Below are positions 6,056 to 15,146 of a DNA stretch of 30,647 nucleotides, in pieces (positions within the stretch are counted from its first letter, which is position 1; every line of letters starts with the position of its first letter). The notes below the pieces were generated by a model, which saw only the letters and a program-made list of their open reading frames with translations, made no database searches and had not been told where the DNA came from. Source of the stretch: Thermoplasmatota archaeon (lineage in GTDB: Archaea; Thermoplasmatota; E2; DHVEG-1). Location: the NCBI GenBank assembly GCA_018824925.1, contig JAHJFH010000026.1, positions 1 through 30,647 on the forward strand, written 5' to 3'. The position numbers were made by a program, and so were the translations under genes.

Positions 6056-7948
6056 ATGAATCAATCAATCATAAAATATGGAATAGGAATCATCATACTC
6101 CTTCTCATAACAAGCAGCTGTACCACCGCCCTAACTCATACCACCACTCAAATCACTACCCAAACAACAACCATATCATTTTCATCACCCATCCTAAAAA
6201 CAAACCACGACTTTACCATCCTCACAATACCAGAATGCACCAACACTCTAACTATTACAGGAGCGCCAGCTCTTCCCTATCAGACCCTGACCTACGAATT
6301 TCCACTCGGAACCACCATTTCCGCCATCACCATAGAAACCTCAGACATCACCATCACCACCATAACCGACCCCATTATACCCGCTCCACAACCACTCCCC
6401 ACCTATGATGCCCCCACAACACACTACCTCCAACCAAACACCCAAATCTATACCACTGATACCCTTTTCCCGGAAACATGGTATAGCTATCATCTTACCG
6501 GTGGCCTAAACCGAAATAATGAACACGTAACCATCCTAACCCTACAGCTGTATCCACTACGCTATAATCCCGTTCAACATAGTATTCATTCAATCGAATC
6601 AATAACACTCGATATCACCGCCACACCACCCACCACCCCATTCCCCTGCCAAGATACCTATGACCTCCTCATTATTACCTACGATCGCTTTGCCACCTAT
6701 TTACAACCCCTTGTAGAACATAAAATTCAGCATAACCTCAGCACACACCTTGTTACCCTCTCAGAAATCTATCAAAGCACTTACTTCCCAGTAACCGGAC
6801 GAGATAAACAAGAACAAATCAAATACTTCATTAAAAACGCTATAGAAGCATGGGGTATCACCTACGTACTCCTCGTAGGAAATTATCGAAAAATGCCCGT
6901 ACGCTACACCCAGCTAGAAACCGACACCGGCGGCACCTATGAAGAACTCGAATTCTGCAGTGACCTTTACTACGCAGACATCTACGATGCAACAGGTAAC
7001 TTCTCCAGCTGGGACACCGACAATGACGAAAACTATGGAGAATGGCCCTACCCCGAATCCCAGCCCATGGAAGACCAGGTAGATCTCCGCCCAGACGTCC
7101 ACCTGGGAAGACTCGCCTGCATGTTTGGCTTTGAAGTATGGGTCACCGTTCGAAAAATCATTGACTATGAAGAAAACGCCCATGCATCCAACTGGTTCAA
7201 CACCATGGTCGTAATCGGTGGTGACACCTTTGACAAAAAATGGGAAGATGGCACCGACTACAATGAAGGAGAAGAAGCCACCGAAAAAGCCCTTGAATTC
7301 ATGCCAGAATTCACCCCCGTCCGACTCTATACCACCCTTGACACAATCTCAAAAGCAAACATGACCACCAGTATATCAGACGGCTGCGGTTTTCTCTATT
7401 TCGTAGGCCATGGCAACCCCAGTTTCTGGGCAACCCACTACAACGGAGATTACAAAAACTGGACCCAAGGATTTGGCAATAAAGACATCCTTAAACTCTC
7501 CCATAAAGGCATGTACCCCATCCTCATGGTCGGTGGATGTCATAACAGCCAATTCGATGTCACCCCCCTCAACATCCTTCTCAAAGGCGAAGAAGCCTTC
7601 TATTACTCCATCCACGTCATTGAATGTTGGAGTTGGATGTTTGTCAAACGATTCAATGGTGGCACCATCGCCTCCATAGGCAGTTCAGGATACGGCGGTG
7701 TCAACATCGGAGATCACAACACAAACGGTATCCCCGACTGCGTCGAGGGCGCAGATGGATGGTTTGAAACCCAATTCTTCCGCATTTATAACGAAGAACA
7801 CATAGACATCCTCGGAGAAACCTACAGCCAGGTCTGCTCCGATTACATCGACAACTTCTCCGTCTATACGGACCGCTATGACGCAAAAATAGTAGAAACC
7901 CATGTTCTCTTCGGCGACCCAACACTCAAAATCGGTGGCTACCCATAA
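6056..7948 (+). CDS. Secreted gingipain-like cysteine peptidase, family C25
   Basis: The 630-residue protein starts with a signal sequence (IIKYGIGIIILLLITSSC) followed by a Thr-rich prodomain of about 200 residues. The peptidase domain begins near YDLLIITYDRFATYLQPLV. The catalytic pair is visible: His452 in FVGHGNPSFW and Cys495 in MVGGCHNSQFD, the H-G and C-H-N motifs of C25 peptidases. The C terminus (VLFGDPTLKIGGYP) matches the family's usual ending. C25 enzymes are extracellular endopeptidases, often Arg/Lys specific, and have been linked to detrital protein use by sediment archaea. No C-terminal sorting domain or extra membrane helix is seen. The gene is very C/A-rich on this strand (ACC, ATC, CCC codons). 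It is transcribed alone. Confidence 0.92.
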   Translation: MNQSIIKYGIGIIILLLITSSCTTALTHTTTQITTQTTTISFSSPILKTNHDFTILTIPECTNTLTITGAPALPYQTLTYEFPLGTTISAITIETSDITITTITDPIIPAPQPLPTYDAPTTHYLQPNTQIYTTDTLFPETWYSYHLTGGLNRNNEHVTILTLQLYPLRYNPVQHSIHSIESITLDITATPPTTPFPCQDTYDLLIITYDRFATYLQPLVEHKIQHNLSTHLVTLSEIYQSTYFPVTGRDKQEQIKYFIKNAIEAWGITYVLLVGNYRKMPVRYTQLETDTGGTYEELEFCSDLYYADIYDATGNFSSWDTDNDENYGEWPYPESQPMEDQVDLRPDVHLGRLACMFGFEVWVTVRKIIDYEENAHASNWFNTMVVIGGDTFDKKWEDGTDYNEGEEATEKALEFMPEFTPVRLYTTLDTISKANMTTSISDGCGFLYFVGHGNPSFWATHYNGDYKNWTQGFGNKDILKLSHKGMYPILMVGGCHNSQFDVTPLNILLKGEEAFYYSIHVIECWSWMFVKRFNGGTIASIGSSGYGGVNIGDHNTNGIPDCVEGADGWFETQFFRIYNEEHIDILGETYSQVCSDYIDNFSVYTDRYDAKIVETHVLFGDPTLKIGGYP

Positions 7949-7953
7949 CCCCA

Positions 7954-7969
7954 CCTTCTTTTTTTCTTA
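7954..7969 (+). terminator. T-rich terminator after the C25 peptidase gene
   Basis: A pyrimidine run, CTTCTTTTTTTCTT, directly follows the stop codon at 7948. Oligo-T tracts of this kind end archaeal transcripts. Confidence 0.45.
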
Positions 7970-8019
7970 TCGATTATTGAATAATAAAAAAAAAGAGACG
8001 TGATTAGGTATCAAAACGT

Positions 8020-8376
8020 TTAGGTATTCGCCGAATGCAATAGCCAAGCATTCCGAGGAATTCGTTTATACAATGCCTCAGGTGAATCATCAAACACCTG
8101 CTGATAATGAGCACCATGCTTTATCGAATCAGTATCAAACGACCAAAAAAACTTCCGAATAATCTTTCCTTTTTCCTTAATCTCCTCCCGACGCAGTTTC
8201 AACAATTTTTCCCGTTGAAGCTCATAAAAAATAGATCGAACATGCTTATCAATTGACATATCCTCAATCTCTGCATTTCCGTTAAAAACCGATTCAACAG
8301 TTTTTGTTAACTCCCGTGCATCATCTGCGGACATATCAAACTTGTTTTTTAACGCCTTCATCAGTAATGTGTTCAT
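8020..8376 (-). CDS. Conserved-looking hypothetical protein (possibly DUF6015-like)
   Basis: Starting at ATG 8376 the protein has 118 residues. It is helical and highly charged, with MNTLLMKALKNKFDMSADDA followed by ARELTKTVESVF and then a region like a short winged helix (DKHVRSIFYELQREKLLKLRREE). The ORF could start 7 codons earlier at 8397. A TATA-like GTTTTTAAACC lies about 40 bp upstream of 8376. The layout recalls an archaeal family of unknown function that I think is DUF6015, but this is memory and not checked. It has no operon partner: a short gap separates it from the FAH gene, which points the other way. No enzymatic motif is visible. Confidence 0.65.
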   Translation of the reverse strand: MNTLLMKALKNKFDMSADDARELTKTVESVFNGNAEIEDMSIDKHVRSIFYELQREKLLKLRREEIKEKGKIIRKFFWSFDTDSIKHGAHYQQVFDDSPEALYKRIPRNAWLLHSANT

Positions 8377-8502
8377 AACCTGACACCACACATACATGTC
8401 TGTCGGTCAGGTTTAAAAACATTTATTGTACAGCTCTTACCCACCTTCTTTACAGTTACTATCCTACCCTCCCAAAAAAAACAAAAATAGATCGTCTGAA
8501 TC

Positions 8503-8511
8503 ATTATAAAG
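8503..8511 (+). promoter_or_regulatory. TATA box of the FAH-family gene
   Basis: ATTATAAAG centred about 28 bp before ATG 8535 implies a leaderless or nearly leaderless transcript. Confidence 0.5.
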
Positions 8512-8534
8512 TGGAACTAATTTAACCTCTATCC

Positions 8535-9206
8535 ATGCTCACCTATCAACAACAAAACCCCTCCGCACCACTCCTTCCTATCGGAAAAATCATCTGCCTT
8601 GCCCGCACCTATGCAAAACATGCTGCAGAAATGCATACAACACCCCCAACAGAACCCTTGTTATTTCTGAAACCCACTTCTTCTGTTATTTTCAATCATG
8701 AACCCATTATTCTTCCCCCGGAAAGCACTGCTGTTCATCATGAGGTAGAGCTGGGAGTGGTCATGGGAAAACCAGGTCGAGTTATCGATGAAAAAAAGGC
8801 TATGGATTATGTCTATGGCTATCTACTGGGTATTGATATAACTGCTCGGGATTTACAACAAATCGCGAAAGACCATGGGTGGCCATGGACTATTGCTAAA
8901 GGTTTTGATACGTTTTGTCCATTAAGCCCAATAATCCCTAAAAAAAATATAAAGGATCCGCATGCACTCATCTTAATGCTCTCTGTTAACGGAGTTGTTC
9001 GACAACACGCTACCACAAAATCCCTCTTATTTACTATCCCTCATATCATATCATTTATCTCAACTATTATGACACTTCAGAAGGGAGATCTAATCCTCAC
9101 AGGCACCCCTGAGGGCGTAGGAGAAATCAAGCAGGGTGATACCCTACAGGCATCACTTGCTTCATATACCACTCTTGAGCATCCAGTGATTCGAAACCAA
9201 CATTAA
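8535..9206 (+). CDS. Fumarylacetoacetate hydrolase (FAH) family protein, acylpyruvase-like
   Basis: At 223 residues this matches the single-domain FAH family (FAHD1/acylpyruvase, oxaloacetate decarboxylase/tautomerase, hydratases). Signature pieces in order: GKIICLARTYAKHAAEM, LLFLKPTSSV, HHEVELGVVMGK with the metal-binding Glu pair, YVYGYLLGIDITARDLQ, AKGFDTFCPLSP, and TGTPEGVGE near the end. Members cleave or tautomerise beta-diketo acids in a Mg-dependent way. The exact substrate cannot be read from sequence. The gene has its own promoter and is convergent with the tRNA thiolase gene, the two overlapping by 4 bp at their stop codons. Confidence 0.88.
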   Translation: MLTYQQQNPSAPLLPIGKIICLARTYAKHAAEMHTTPPTEPLLFLKPTSSVIFNHEPIILPPESTAVHHEVELGVVMGKPGRVIDEKKAMDYVYGYLLGIDITARDLQQIAKDHGWPWTIAKGFDTFCPLSPIIPKKNIKDPHALILMLSVNGVVRQHATTKSLLFTIPHIISFISTIMTLQKGDLILTGTPEGVGEIKQGDTLQASLASYTTLEHPVIRNQH

Positions 9207-10120
9207 AGCTTCAATCGTTGTTTTAATACACACGTTTTACACTGCTGTTGCGATGTCGGTTCACCACACTGATCACAATGATGCAACGCAGTAGCAGGAA
9301 ACATCTGATAAAGCATTTCTCGGATACTATCATAACTATTCAAAATACTATGACGCGTCCCCGGGTTTGCCTCCTCGAGCATTTCAACAATATCACGAAA
9401 CTGCCCACGAGCAGCTCGAAACGCATAGGGGCATTCACCCATATGAAACGATATATTTTTTGTCAAAGCATACAGCATAATTTCCTTTTCTGGAATCGTC
9501 CGTAATGGCAACATCCGAGGAACCAACCCTGGCTGCACCCGTCGATGCGGTCCTAAACGTGCTAATTTCTGAAGATCATTATTCACAAAATTCATCAAAA
9601 TAGATTGTGCCATATCATCAAGATTATGTCCGGTAATCAACCGAGTAATCCCCAACTCTTTCGTTTTCGTGTTTAAACAGAACCGACGAAACACCCCACA
9701 ATAGGTACATTCACCTAACAAATCATGCTGGTGCGCAATTTCATCCATCGTTATACCAACAACATCAGTAAATCGAACAATATGATGCTCAATCCCTAAA
9801 TGTTCACATGTCGTATGCGCAATAGTCAGACTTTTATCTCGATATCCTCCAATTCCCTCATCAATTGATATCGCTGAAAGCCTTATATCAGGACGTTTTT
9901 GATACAACATATGGGTCAGATACAACACAACAGTACTATCTTTCCCACCTGATAAGGCTACACCAAGATGGGATCGAGCGGGTATTGTCCCCTGTTTTCG
10001 TATGTCTTTTTTTACCCGACGTTCCACATACTCTATAAGATGAATGTCACAGAGATGACTGCCATTATACCGAATGAAGGTGATAGCGGGTCGATGACAT
10101 TTGATACACTTTTGCACCAT
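9203..10120 (-). CDS. tRNA 2-thiouridine synthetase, TtuA/NcsA (Ncs6/CTU1) family
   Basis: The 305-residue protein has an N-terminal zinc finger (Cys5, Cys8, Cys24, His27), a PP-loop ATPase motif SGGKDS (57-62), the catalytic/cluster motif GECTYCGVFRR, TGHNLDDMAQS, and a C-terminal zinc ribbon (CDQCGEP...CKTC). This order is diagnostic of the TtuA/Ncs6 group, which adenylates and thiolates uridine in tRNA (position 54 or wobble 34). Which position cannot be told here. The gene lies immediately downstream of pheT on the same strand with a 12-bp gap, so the two are probably one tRNA-related transcript. Its stop overlaps the convergent FAH gene. Confidence 0.9.
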   Translation of the reverse strand: MVQKCIKCHRPAITFIRYNGSHLCDIHLIEYVERRVKKDIRKQGTIPARSHLGVALSGGKDSTVVLYLTHMLYQKRPDIRLSAISIDEGIGGYRDKSLTIAHTTCEHLGIEHHIVRFTDVVGITMDEIAHQHDLLGECTYCGVFRRFCLNTKTKELGITRLITGHNLDDMAQSILMNFVNNDLQKLARLGPHRRVQPGLVPRMLPLRTIPEKEIMLYALTKNISFHMGECPYAFRAARGQFRDIVEMLEEANPGTRHSILNSYDSIREMLYQMFPATALHHCDQCGEPTSQQQCKTCVLKQRLKL

Positions 10121-10131
10121 GGTTCTGTGCC

Positions 10132-11766
10132 TTACCCTAAGGTTTCACAAAAAAGCTCAAAGGCAATAATTGGATGATCTAAATCAAAGGTTTGAATGGT
10201 TTGAGGATGCAACTCACCCAGAAAACCCATTACAGCATCAGCATTGGTTAACATCGCACATCGTCCCGTAATGAACGCAGGATGGGTATACTCTTTGAGA
10301 AATATCTCTTTCCCAATATTACGAAATACTGTCTCAACTAAGGATTTACATTCCGTAAAACTTGTTTTTGCTCCAATCTTGACCCCACCAAGATGCATAT
10401 GATTTTTCCCGTCTGCATCAACAACAGGTCCCACCTCAAATATCTGTTGTGGAAGTGGATGATGACGGTTTTCCCGTAAAATTTTCAAAAGCGAAGACAG
10501 TAATTGTATACGAAGCGTAGAATAGTCCTCACCGATAGGATTGGCAATCGTGACCATTGGTTGTATCTCAAACCCAAGGTTGGTACACTCATCTCGTGGG
10601 TTAGAGATTGAAAACGTGGTTACTTCAGTAAATCCTAACCCAATCATGGTATACCGAAGATTGGTATATAGTGCCTGCTGAGGAAGGGTTTTTCCAAAGG
10701 TAAATGAACATGGAAAATCTGTGGAAAACACATCATACCCATAGCCAACCGCGACGTCCTCCACTAAATCAATTTCATGTAAGATATCAGAGCGCCATGC
10801 CCCAATCTCCACCCGTATCTCATCTGAGGAAGAGGTATGGACATTGTGACCCATTTTTTCTAAATATTGTTTTACCTCCTTAGCTGTAAACTGTGTGCCG
10901 AGTAACCGATTAATATAGGCGATAGATAGTGTTCGAGTACTTGGTATCAGGTTAGGAGTACGTATCGTGGTGTCCTTATCAATCACTGTTGTGGTATAGA
11001 GGGTACTCCCACGCTCAACAAGTGCTGTTGTGACTATATTAAGTGCATAATTAATAGCAGCACTATCCGTCCCGGTCACATCAATAAAAATCTCCGTGGT
11101 ATAGGGTGTTACTTCTGTAAGACTTCCATTGATAATCGGTGGGAACGATAGGACATTGTTATGGGCATCAACAATCAAGGGATATTTAGGTTGTCCCTCT
11201 AATAACTGTGCATAATCTACCCCTTTTTCATGTTTTACTAATATTTCTTCAAGGGTCATATATTCAGTTTTTTGCAGCGGAATGAACTGCACCGCATTGG
11301 GATCAACCGCTTTATAGGTAAACGGGGGTGTTACTGGCTCATAATTATGTACCCCAATAGCCACCTTTTTTCTATTCCGACCGAGCCCCACATGTAATTT
11401 CTCCTGTAAATCCATCAAAGAAGCAATTAAGGCATCAGTCATAGTAATATTTTTTATCAAAGCAGTAACAACATAAGGGCGTACAGATTTCACGGAAGGA
11501 TCTACTGTAAGGACGACATCAGATGTCTCTGTTTTATACTGAGGTAACCCCGGTTGAAACCCAAAGAACCCTCGCGCTGCTCGGGCAATACCCTCAACTG
11601 AGGTAAGATCCGGGCGATTAGGAAAAAATTCAATGCTGATTTCATCACCATTAACAGAATCCAAATCAGCACCAATCATCGGTAATTTTTCTATCAAGGT
11701 TTCCTTATCAATTGTATGACCTAATAGCTTGAGAAAATCGTGGTAATTAAAGCTCACAATGGGCAT
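10132..11766 (-). CDS. pheT: Phenylalanyl-tRNA synthetase beta subunit, archaeal type
   Basis: The 544-residue length and layout match the archaeal/eukaryotic form of PheT. It starts with MPIVSFNYHDFLKLLG and ISIEFFPNRPDLTSVEGIAR, has the B3/B4 editing region (HVGLGRNRKKVAIGVHNYE, EIFIDVTGTD), the B5 region (YINRLLGTQFTAKEVKQYLEKMGH), and the catalytic-like core (DILHEIDLVEDVAVGYGYD, EVTTFSISNPRDE, TLRIQLLSSLLKILREN). It works as an alpha2-beta2 enzyme charging tRNA-Phe; pheS is not in the window. The TATA box lies 29 bp before the ATG, so the mRNA is nearly leaderless. The tRNA thiolase gene follows. Confidence 0.95.
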   Translation of the reverse strand: MPIVSFNYHDFLKLLGHTIDKETLIEKLPMIGADLDSVNGDEISIEFFPNRPDLTSVEGIARAARGFFGFQPGLPQYKTETSDVVLTVDPSVKSVRPYVVTALIKNITMTDALIASLMDLQEKLHVGLGRNRKKVAIGVHNYEPVTPPFTYKAVDPNAVQFIPLQKTEYMTLEEILVKHEKGVDYAQLLEGQPKYPLIVDAHNNVLSFPPIINGSLTEVTPYTTEIFIDVTGTDSAAINYALNIVTTALVERGSTLYTTTVIDKDTTIRTPNLIPSTRTLSIAYINRLLGTQFTAKEVKQYLEKMGHNVHTSSSDEIRVEIGAWRSDILHEIDLVEDVAVGYGYDVFSTDFPCSFTFGKTLPQQALYTNLRYTMIGLGFTEVTTFSISNPRDECTNLGFEIQPMVTIANPIGEDYSTLRIQLLSSLLKILRENRHHPLPQQIFEVGPVVDADGKNHMHLGGVKIGAKTSFTECKSLVETVFRNIGKEIFLKEYTHPAFITGRCAMLTNADAVMGFLGELHPQTIQTFDLDHPIIAFELFCETLG

Positions 11767-11788
11767 AACAGGTGGTGAATAAGTTGAT

Positions 11789-11800
11789 GGTATATAAATC
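11789..11800 (-). promoter_or_regulatory. TATA box of pheT
   Basis: The minus strand reads GATTTATATACC centred 29 bp before the pheT ATG, so the transcript should begin within a few bases of the start codon. Confidence 0.6.
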
Positions 11801-11913
11801 TGGGTTCACTACCAGGGGAAAACCATGGGTAAGTATCAATTAGAAACTCGGGTTAAAAAGGGGAGTAAATCTTTTTATTATTGATTATAGGCAAGCTCTA
11901 TTTCGCAACAAGG

Positions 11914-11925
11914 TTTTTTATATAC
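11914..11925 (+). promoter_or_regulatory. TATA box of the DUF373 gene
   Basis: TTTTTTATATAC is centred about 32 bp before ATG 11952. Together with the pheT TATA box it marks a divergent promoter region (11767-11951) that contains no other gene I can support. Confidence 0.55.
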
Positions 11926-11951
11926 TAGATGATATCCTGCTGACGTACATA

Positions 11952-13085
11952 ATGGGGACCACTTTAATCATTAATGTTGATAGAGATAACGATTTTGGTC
12001 GCAAAGCACAGGTTAAAAGCCCAATCATAGGTTATAACCAGAACCTTGATGCAGCGACAAAACTAGGGATAGCGGATGCTGAAGACTCTGATGTCAATGC
12101 TATTTTCTTAGCGCTTTCCACGTATACCAAACTGAAGGATGAAGGACAGGATGTAGAGATTGTTACGCTTTGTGGTAACATTAATGTTGGTTACAAATCT
12201 GATCAAATCCTTGCTGCTCAACTTGAAGATATTTTAACAAAGATCACGGTAGACGCCGCTATTTTAGTAAGTGATGGAGCTGAGGATGAATATGTGCTTC
12301 CTATTATTCAATCACGCGTAAAAATTAGCTCTATTATACGGGTTGATGTGAAACAAAGCCGTCAGTTGGAGGATACCTATTATCGTTTTATTAAAATGTT
12401 GGATGATGATAAGGTTAAAAAACAGTTTTTCCTCCCGATATCATTGATTCTTATTGTGTTTTCGCTTTTTGCGATGTTTGATATGGCGGGAACCGGTTTT
12501 GGCGCGATTTTGTTTACCCTGGGGTTATATTTGTTAGTCCGTGTGTTTCGATGGGAGCGTAATATCGAGGGTATGGTTGATGAAATGAAATCTGGGCTTA
12601 TTACGGGCAAACTTTCATTTTATACCTATATTATTGCTCTGGTTATTCTGGCGGTGAGTGTATTTAATGCCTATAATAACACGGTGTTTAACCCTGATAA
12701 ATTGTGGGTTATTCCTGTGTTAGAGTTTTTGAATCATCTTACCTGGGGTATTGTGGCAGCTGGGTTAGTAGCTACGGTGGGGAAAGTAGCGGATTTATAT
12801 GTGCGGGAGGATCATGTACCCAGTTCGTACTGGGTTGTTCCATTTTCGTTGTTTTCGTTTGGGTTTATTGCGTCAGCGATTTTTGTGTCATTATATGATT
12901 CAATCACTGCAGGGTTTCGTATTGAGCCGTTTCTTACCCCCTATTTTATTGGATATACGACGGTTGGTATTCTTATTGCGTTGATTGGAGCGATTACGCA
13001 TCATTATTTTAAGGAATCTTCTGATGAGTGTCATAGTCTTGAAATTGATGAGCATACGAAATCTGCGCTTGATGGCATGAAATAG
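11952..13085 (+). CDS. DUF373 family membrane protein
   Basis: The first 155 residues form the soluble domain typical of archaeal DUF373: TTLIINVDRDNDFGRKA, SPIIGYNQNLDAATKLGIAD, EDSDVNAIFLALSTY, VEIVTLCGN and AAILVSDGAEDE. The rest contains about six hydrophobic segments, from FFLPISLILIVFSLFAMF to YFIGYTTVGILIALIGAI. The family is nearly confined to archaea and its function is unknown. The 63-bp gap to the M50 protease gene suggests the same neighbourhood, possibly the same transcript, although a new promoter cannot be excluded. Coding is T- and G-rich at third positions, unlike the C-rich genes elsewhere in the window. Confidence 0.88.
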   Translation: MGTTLIINVDRDNDFGRKAQVKSPIIGYNQNLDAATKLGIADAEDSDVNAIFLALSTYTKLKDEGQDVEIVTLCGNINVGYKSDQILAAQLEDILTKITVDAAILVSDGAEDEYVLPIIQSRVKISSIIRVDVKQSRQLEDTYYRFIKMLDDDKVKKQFFLPISLILIVFSLFAMFDMAGTGFGAILFTLGLYLLVRVFRWERNIEGMVDEMKSGLITGKLSFYTYIIALVILAVSVFNAYNNTVFNPDKLWVIPVLEFLNHLTWGIVAAGLVATVGKVADLYVREDHVPSSYWVVPFSLFSFGFIASAIFVSLYDSITAGFRIEPFLTPYFIGYTTVGILIALIGAITHHYFKESSDECHSLEIDEHTKSALDGMK

Positions 13086-13147
13086 GGGTCATCAAAAGGG
13101 TTCATGGATATTCTTTAAATAGCGGCAGACATTCCCCTAATCCAGCT

Positions 13148-14506
13148 ATGTCGACAATAGAAGGTCTCTTACTCTTTTTTGTTATCTTAATAAGTTACTT
13201 TGTTATCGTATATATCTTGCATCGGACTGGTTTTCTTAAACGACATAATATTTCGTTTATGGGGCCAGCGTTGATGTGGCGTACTACGAAAGGAATTCGA
13301 TTGCTCCGTCGTATCGCGAATAAAAAACGATGGTGGCAGGCCTATGGAAGTACTGGGATTCTTCTGTGCTTTATCATGATGATCCTTATGACCTTTGTAC
13401 TTATTTGGCAGGCATGGGTGGTCTCGGGATTTACCGCTGAACAACGAGAAGCACTCCCTGGTCCGGAGGTCGCGTTAGTCCTCCCAGGTATTAATCCCAT
13501 TCTGCCCCTTGAATATCTTGGGTATATTCTTTTAGGGTTAGTTGTGGCTATTGTGATTCATGAGTTTTCCCATGGTATTATAACCCAGGTGCATAACTAT
13601 GCCGTGAAATCATTAGGGATTCTATATTTGATTGTACCAATTGGTGCCTTTGTTGAACCTGATGAGGAACAGGTGAAAAAAGCAAAGATAAAAGCTCGGA
13701 TGCGTATTTATGCTGCCGGGCCAACAGCAAATTTTGTTATGGTTGTGGTAGCCATGCTTCTCTTTGTTGGATGTATGGCAGCAGTGCAACCAGCAGCTGA
13801 GGGTGTGAGTATTTTATTTGTTTCTGAGGGGGCCCCTGCTGAAGAAAGCATGCTGACACCAGGAACCATTATTACGGAGATCAATGGAACGAAAGTACAG
13901 AATCAATCGGTTTTTTATGCACTGATGCAAACTACCACCGCAAATCAGACAATCACGATAGACTATGTACGATCAAATACCCCTGGTTCTGTTCGGGTGA
14001 TGTTAGCTGACAAATCAGTGTTTTCAAAAAATGTGTCTGATGCGGGTAAAGGGTATTTAGGGGTTGGTACTAGCGAAGCACATACGGTATTTCTACGGCT
14101 TCTGCAAAATCCTTTTATGGCATTTCCTGATGGTTTTTTTATCTTTTATTCCTTACCCCTTTGGGGGTATTTCCAGGGGAATAACCCCATCGCTGCACCC
14201 TTCACTGATGCCTATACACTCTCAGGAGTTTTTGGGTTTTTACCTGCTCCAGTGTTTTGGGTGCTTGTTAATGCCATCTATTGGATTTTTTGGTTGAATC
14301 TTGCCGTGGCCTTATTTAATGTATTACCAATGGTACCATTAGATGGGGGCTATCTTTTCAATGATGGTGTCAAAGCAGTTGTTCAACGAGTGAAAAAAGG
14401 TAGTACTGAGGAACAACGTGAACGGATCGTTAAAAATATTTCTGTCACGTTATCATTTTTGATTCTTATTTTAATTATCTTTCCCTGGCTAATTAAATAT
14501 ATTTAG
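13148..14506 (+). CDS. Site-2-protease-like membrane metalloprotease (M50) with PDZ domain
   Basis: The 452-residue protein has several membrane helices, the zinc motif HEFSH (138-142), the conserved AAGPTANFV (189-197), a periplasm-facing PDZ-like domain (about 215-305, with GTIITEINGTKVQN), and the third zinc ligand in PMVPLDGG (Asp399). This is the full set for an intramembrane metalloprotease of the S2P/RseP group, which cleaves membrane-anchored regulators. No anti-sigma-like substrate is recognisable nearby. The upstream DUF373 gene is on the same strand. The gene converges on rpl10e. It shares the G/T-rich composition of the DUF373 gene. Confidence 0.9.
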   Translation: MSTIEGLLLFFVILISYFVIVYILHRTGFLKRHNISFMGPALMWRTTKGIRLLRRIANKKRWWQAYGSTGILLCFIMMILMTFVLIWQAWVVSGFTAEQREALPGPEVALVLPGINPILPLEYLGYILLGLVVAIVIHEFSHGIITQVHNYAVKSLGILYLIVPIGAFVEPDEEQVKKAKIKARMRIYAAGPTANFVMVVVAMLLFVGCMAAVQPAAEGVSILFVSEGAPAEESMLTPGTIITEINGTKVQNQSVFYALMQTTTANQTITIDYVRSNTPGSVRVMLADKSVFSKNVSDAGKGYLGVGTSEAHTVFLRLLQNPFMAFPDGFFIFYSLPLWGYFQGNNPIAAPFTDAYTLSGVFGFLPAPVFWVLVNAIYWIFWLNLAVALFNVLPMVPLDGGYLFNDGVKAVVQRVKKGSTEEQRERIVKNISVTLSFLILILIIFPWLIKYI

Positions 14507-14573
14507 TACATAGTCGAGAAAAATATATGAAAAAGTGTGCGGGGATATGGTTCGACGTATAATGTAATATAGG

Positions 14574-15080
14574 TTATGCGCCACGTTCAATTTTGATGGA
14601 ATAGGGTGCAGCGAATTTCATCCCTGCTTTCCGTAAGGCTTCTTTTGCATGAGGGTAATTGATTTTATCGGTTTCCACCGTCATGATGACTTGATTTTGT
14701 TTCACACGTGCAGCGGTAGAAACATTTTTTCCATAGGAGGCGCGCATTCCTTGTGAGACACGGTCTGCTCCTGCGCCGGTTGCCTGTTTATTTTCCCGTA
14801 ACACGATATGTGGATAGACACGAATTCGTAGACGGTAATTCGTAACACCAACATTTTTTTCAAGAAATCGATTAGCTGAGATACGGCCTGCTTCTAATGA
14901 GTTATGGCGAATTTGTTGGGCTTCCTCAGAGATCAGTGATAATTCTAACGGGAATTTCCCGGTCCGTTTTCCCATATCAAATTGGGATATTCGAGAGGTG
15001 GGTACACCACCCATATATTCTCGACGGGTTGTTGCTTGTCCCCGAGCATAGCGATACATGCTTCCTGGTTTTCGTGACAT
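14574..15080 (-). CDS. rpl10e: 50S ribosomal protein L10e (uL16 family)
   Basis: The 168-residue protein reads as a complete archaeal L10e: MSRKPGSMYRYARGQATTRR, FDMGKRTGKFPLELSLISEE, IRHNSLEAGRISANRFLEKN, RIRVYPHIVLRENKQATGAG and ADRVSQGMRASYGK. It binds near the peptidyl-transferase centre and the tRNA acceptor region of the large subunit. The minus strand has AGGTGAT (plus 15086-15092) 5 bases before this ATG, a strong ribosome site, and a TATA box (15131-15142) that overlaps the end of the upstream PUA-like gene. It can therefore be transcribed separately from the methyltransferase pair. Confidence 0.96.
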   Translation of the reverse strand: MSRKPGSMYRYARGQATTRREYMGGVPTSRISQFDMGKRTGKFPLELSLISEEAQQIRHNSLEAGRISANRFLEKNVGVTNYRLRIRVYPHIVLRENKQATGAGADRVSQGMRASYGKNVSTAARVKQNQVIMTVETDKINYPHAKEALRKAGMKFAAPYSIKIERGA

Positions 15081-15085
15081 CCATA

Positions 15086-15142
15086 ATCACCTAAGGATAT
15101 GTTGTAGGTAGGTTGTTCGAAATACAGAAGGTATTTATAAGA
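15086..15142 (-). promoter_or_regulatory. TATA box and ribosome site of rpl10e
   Basis: On the minus strand CTTATAAATAC (plus 15131-15142) predicts a start near 15112, and AGGTGAT (15086-15092) gives a Shine-Dalgarno site just before ATG 15080. The TATA box touches the stop codon of the preceding gene at 15147. Confidence 0.55.
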
Positions 15143-15146
15143 CTTT

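Noticed and set aside
6120..6420. ACC/CAC-rich stretch that looks like a simple repeat
   Set aside because: It is the Thr/Ile/Pro-rich prodomain of the C25 peptidase. No fixed repeat unit is present.
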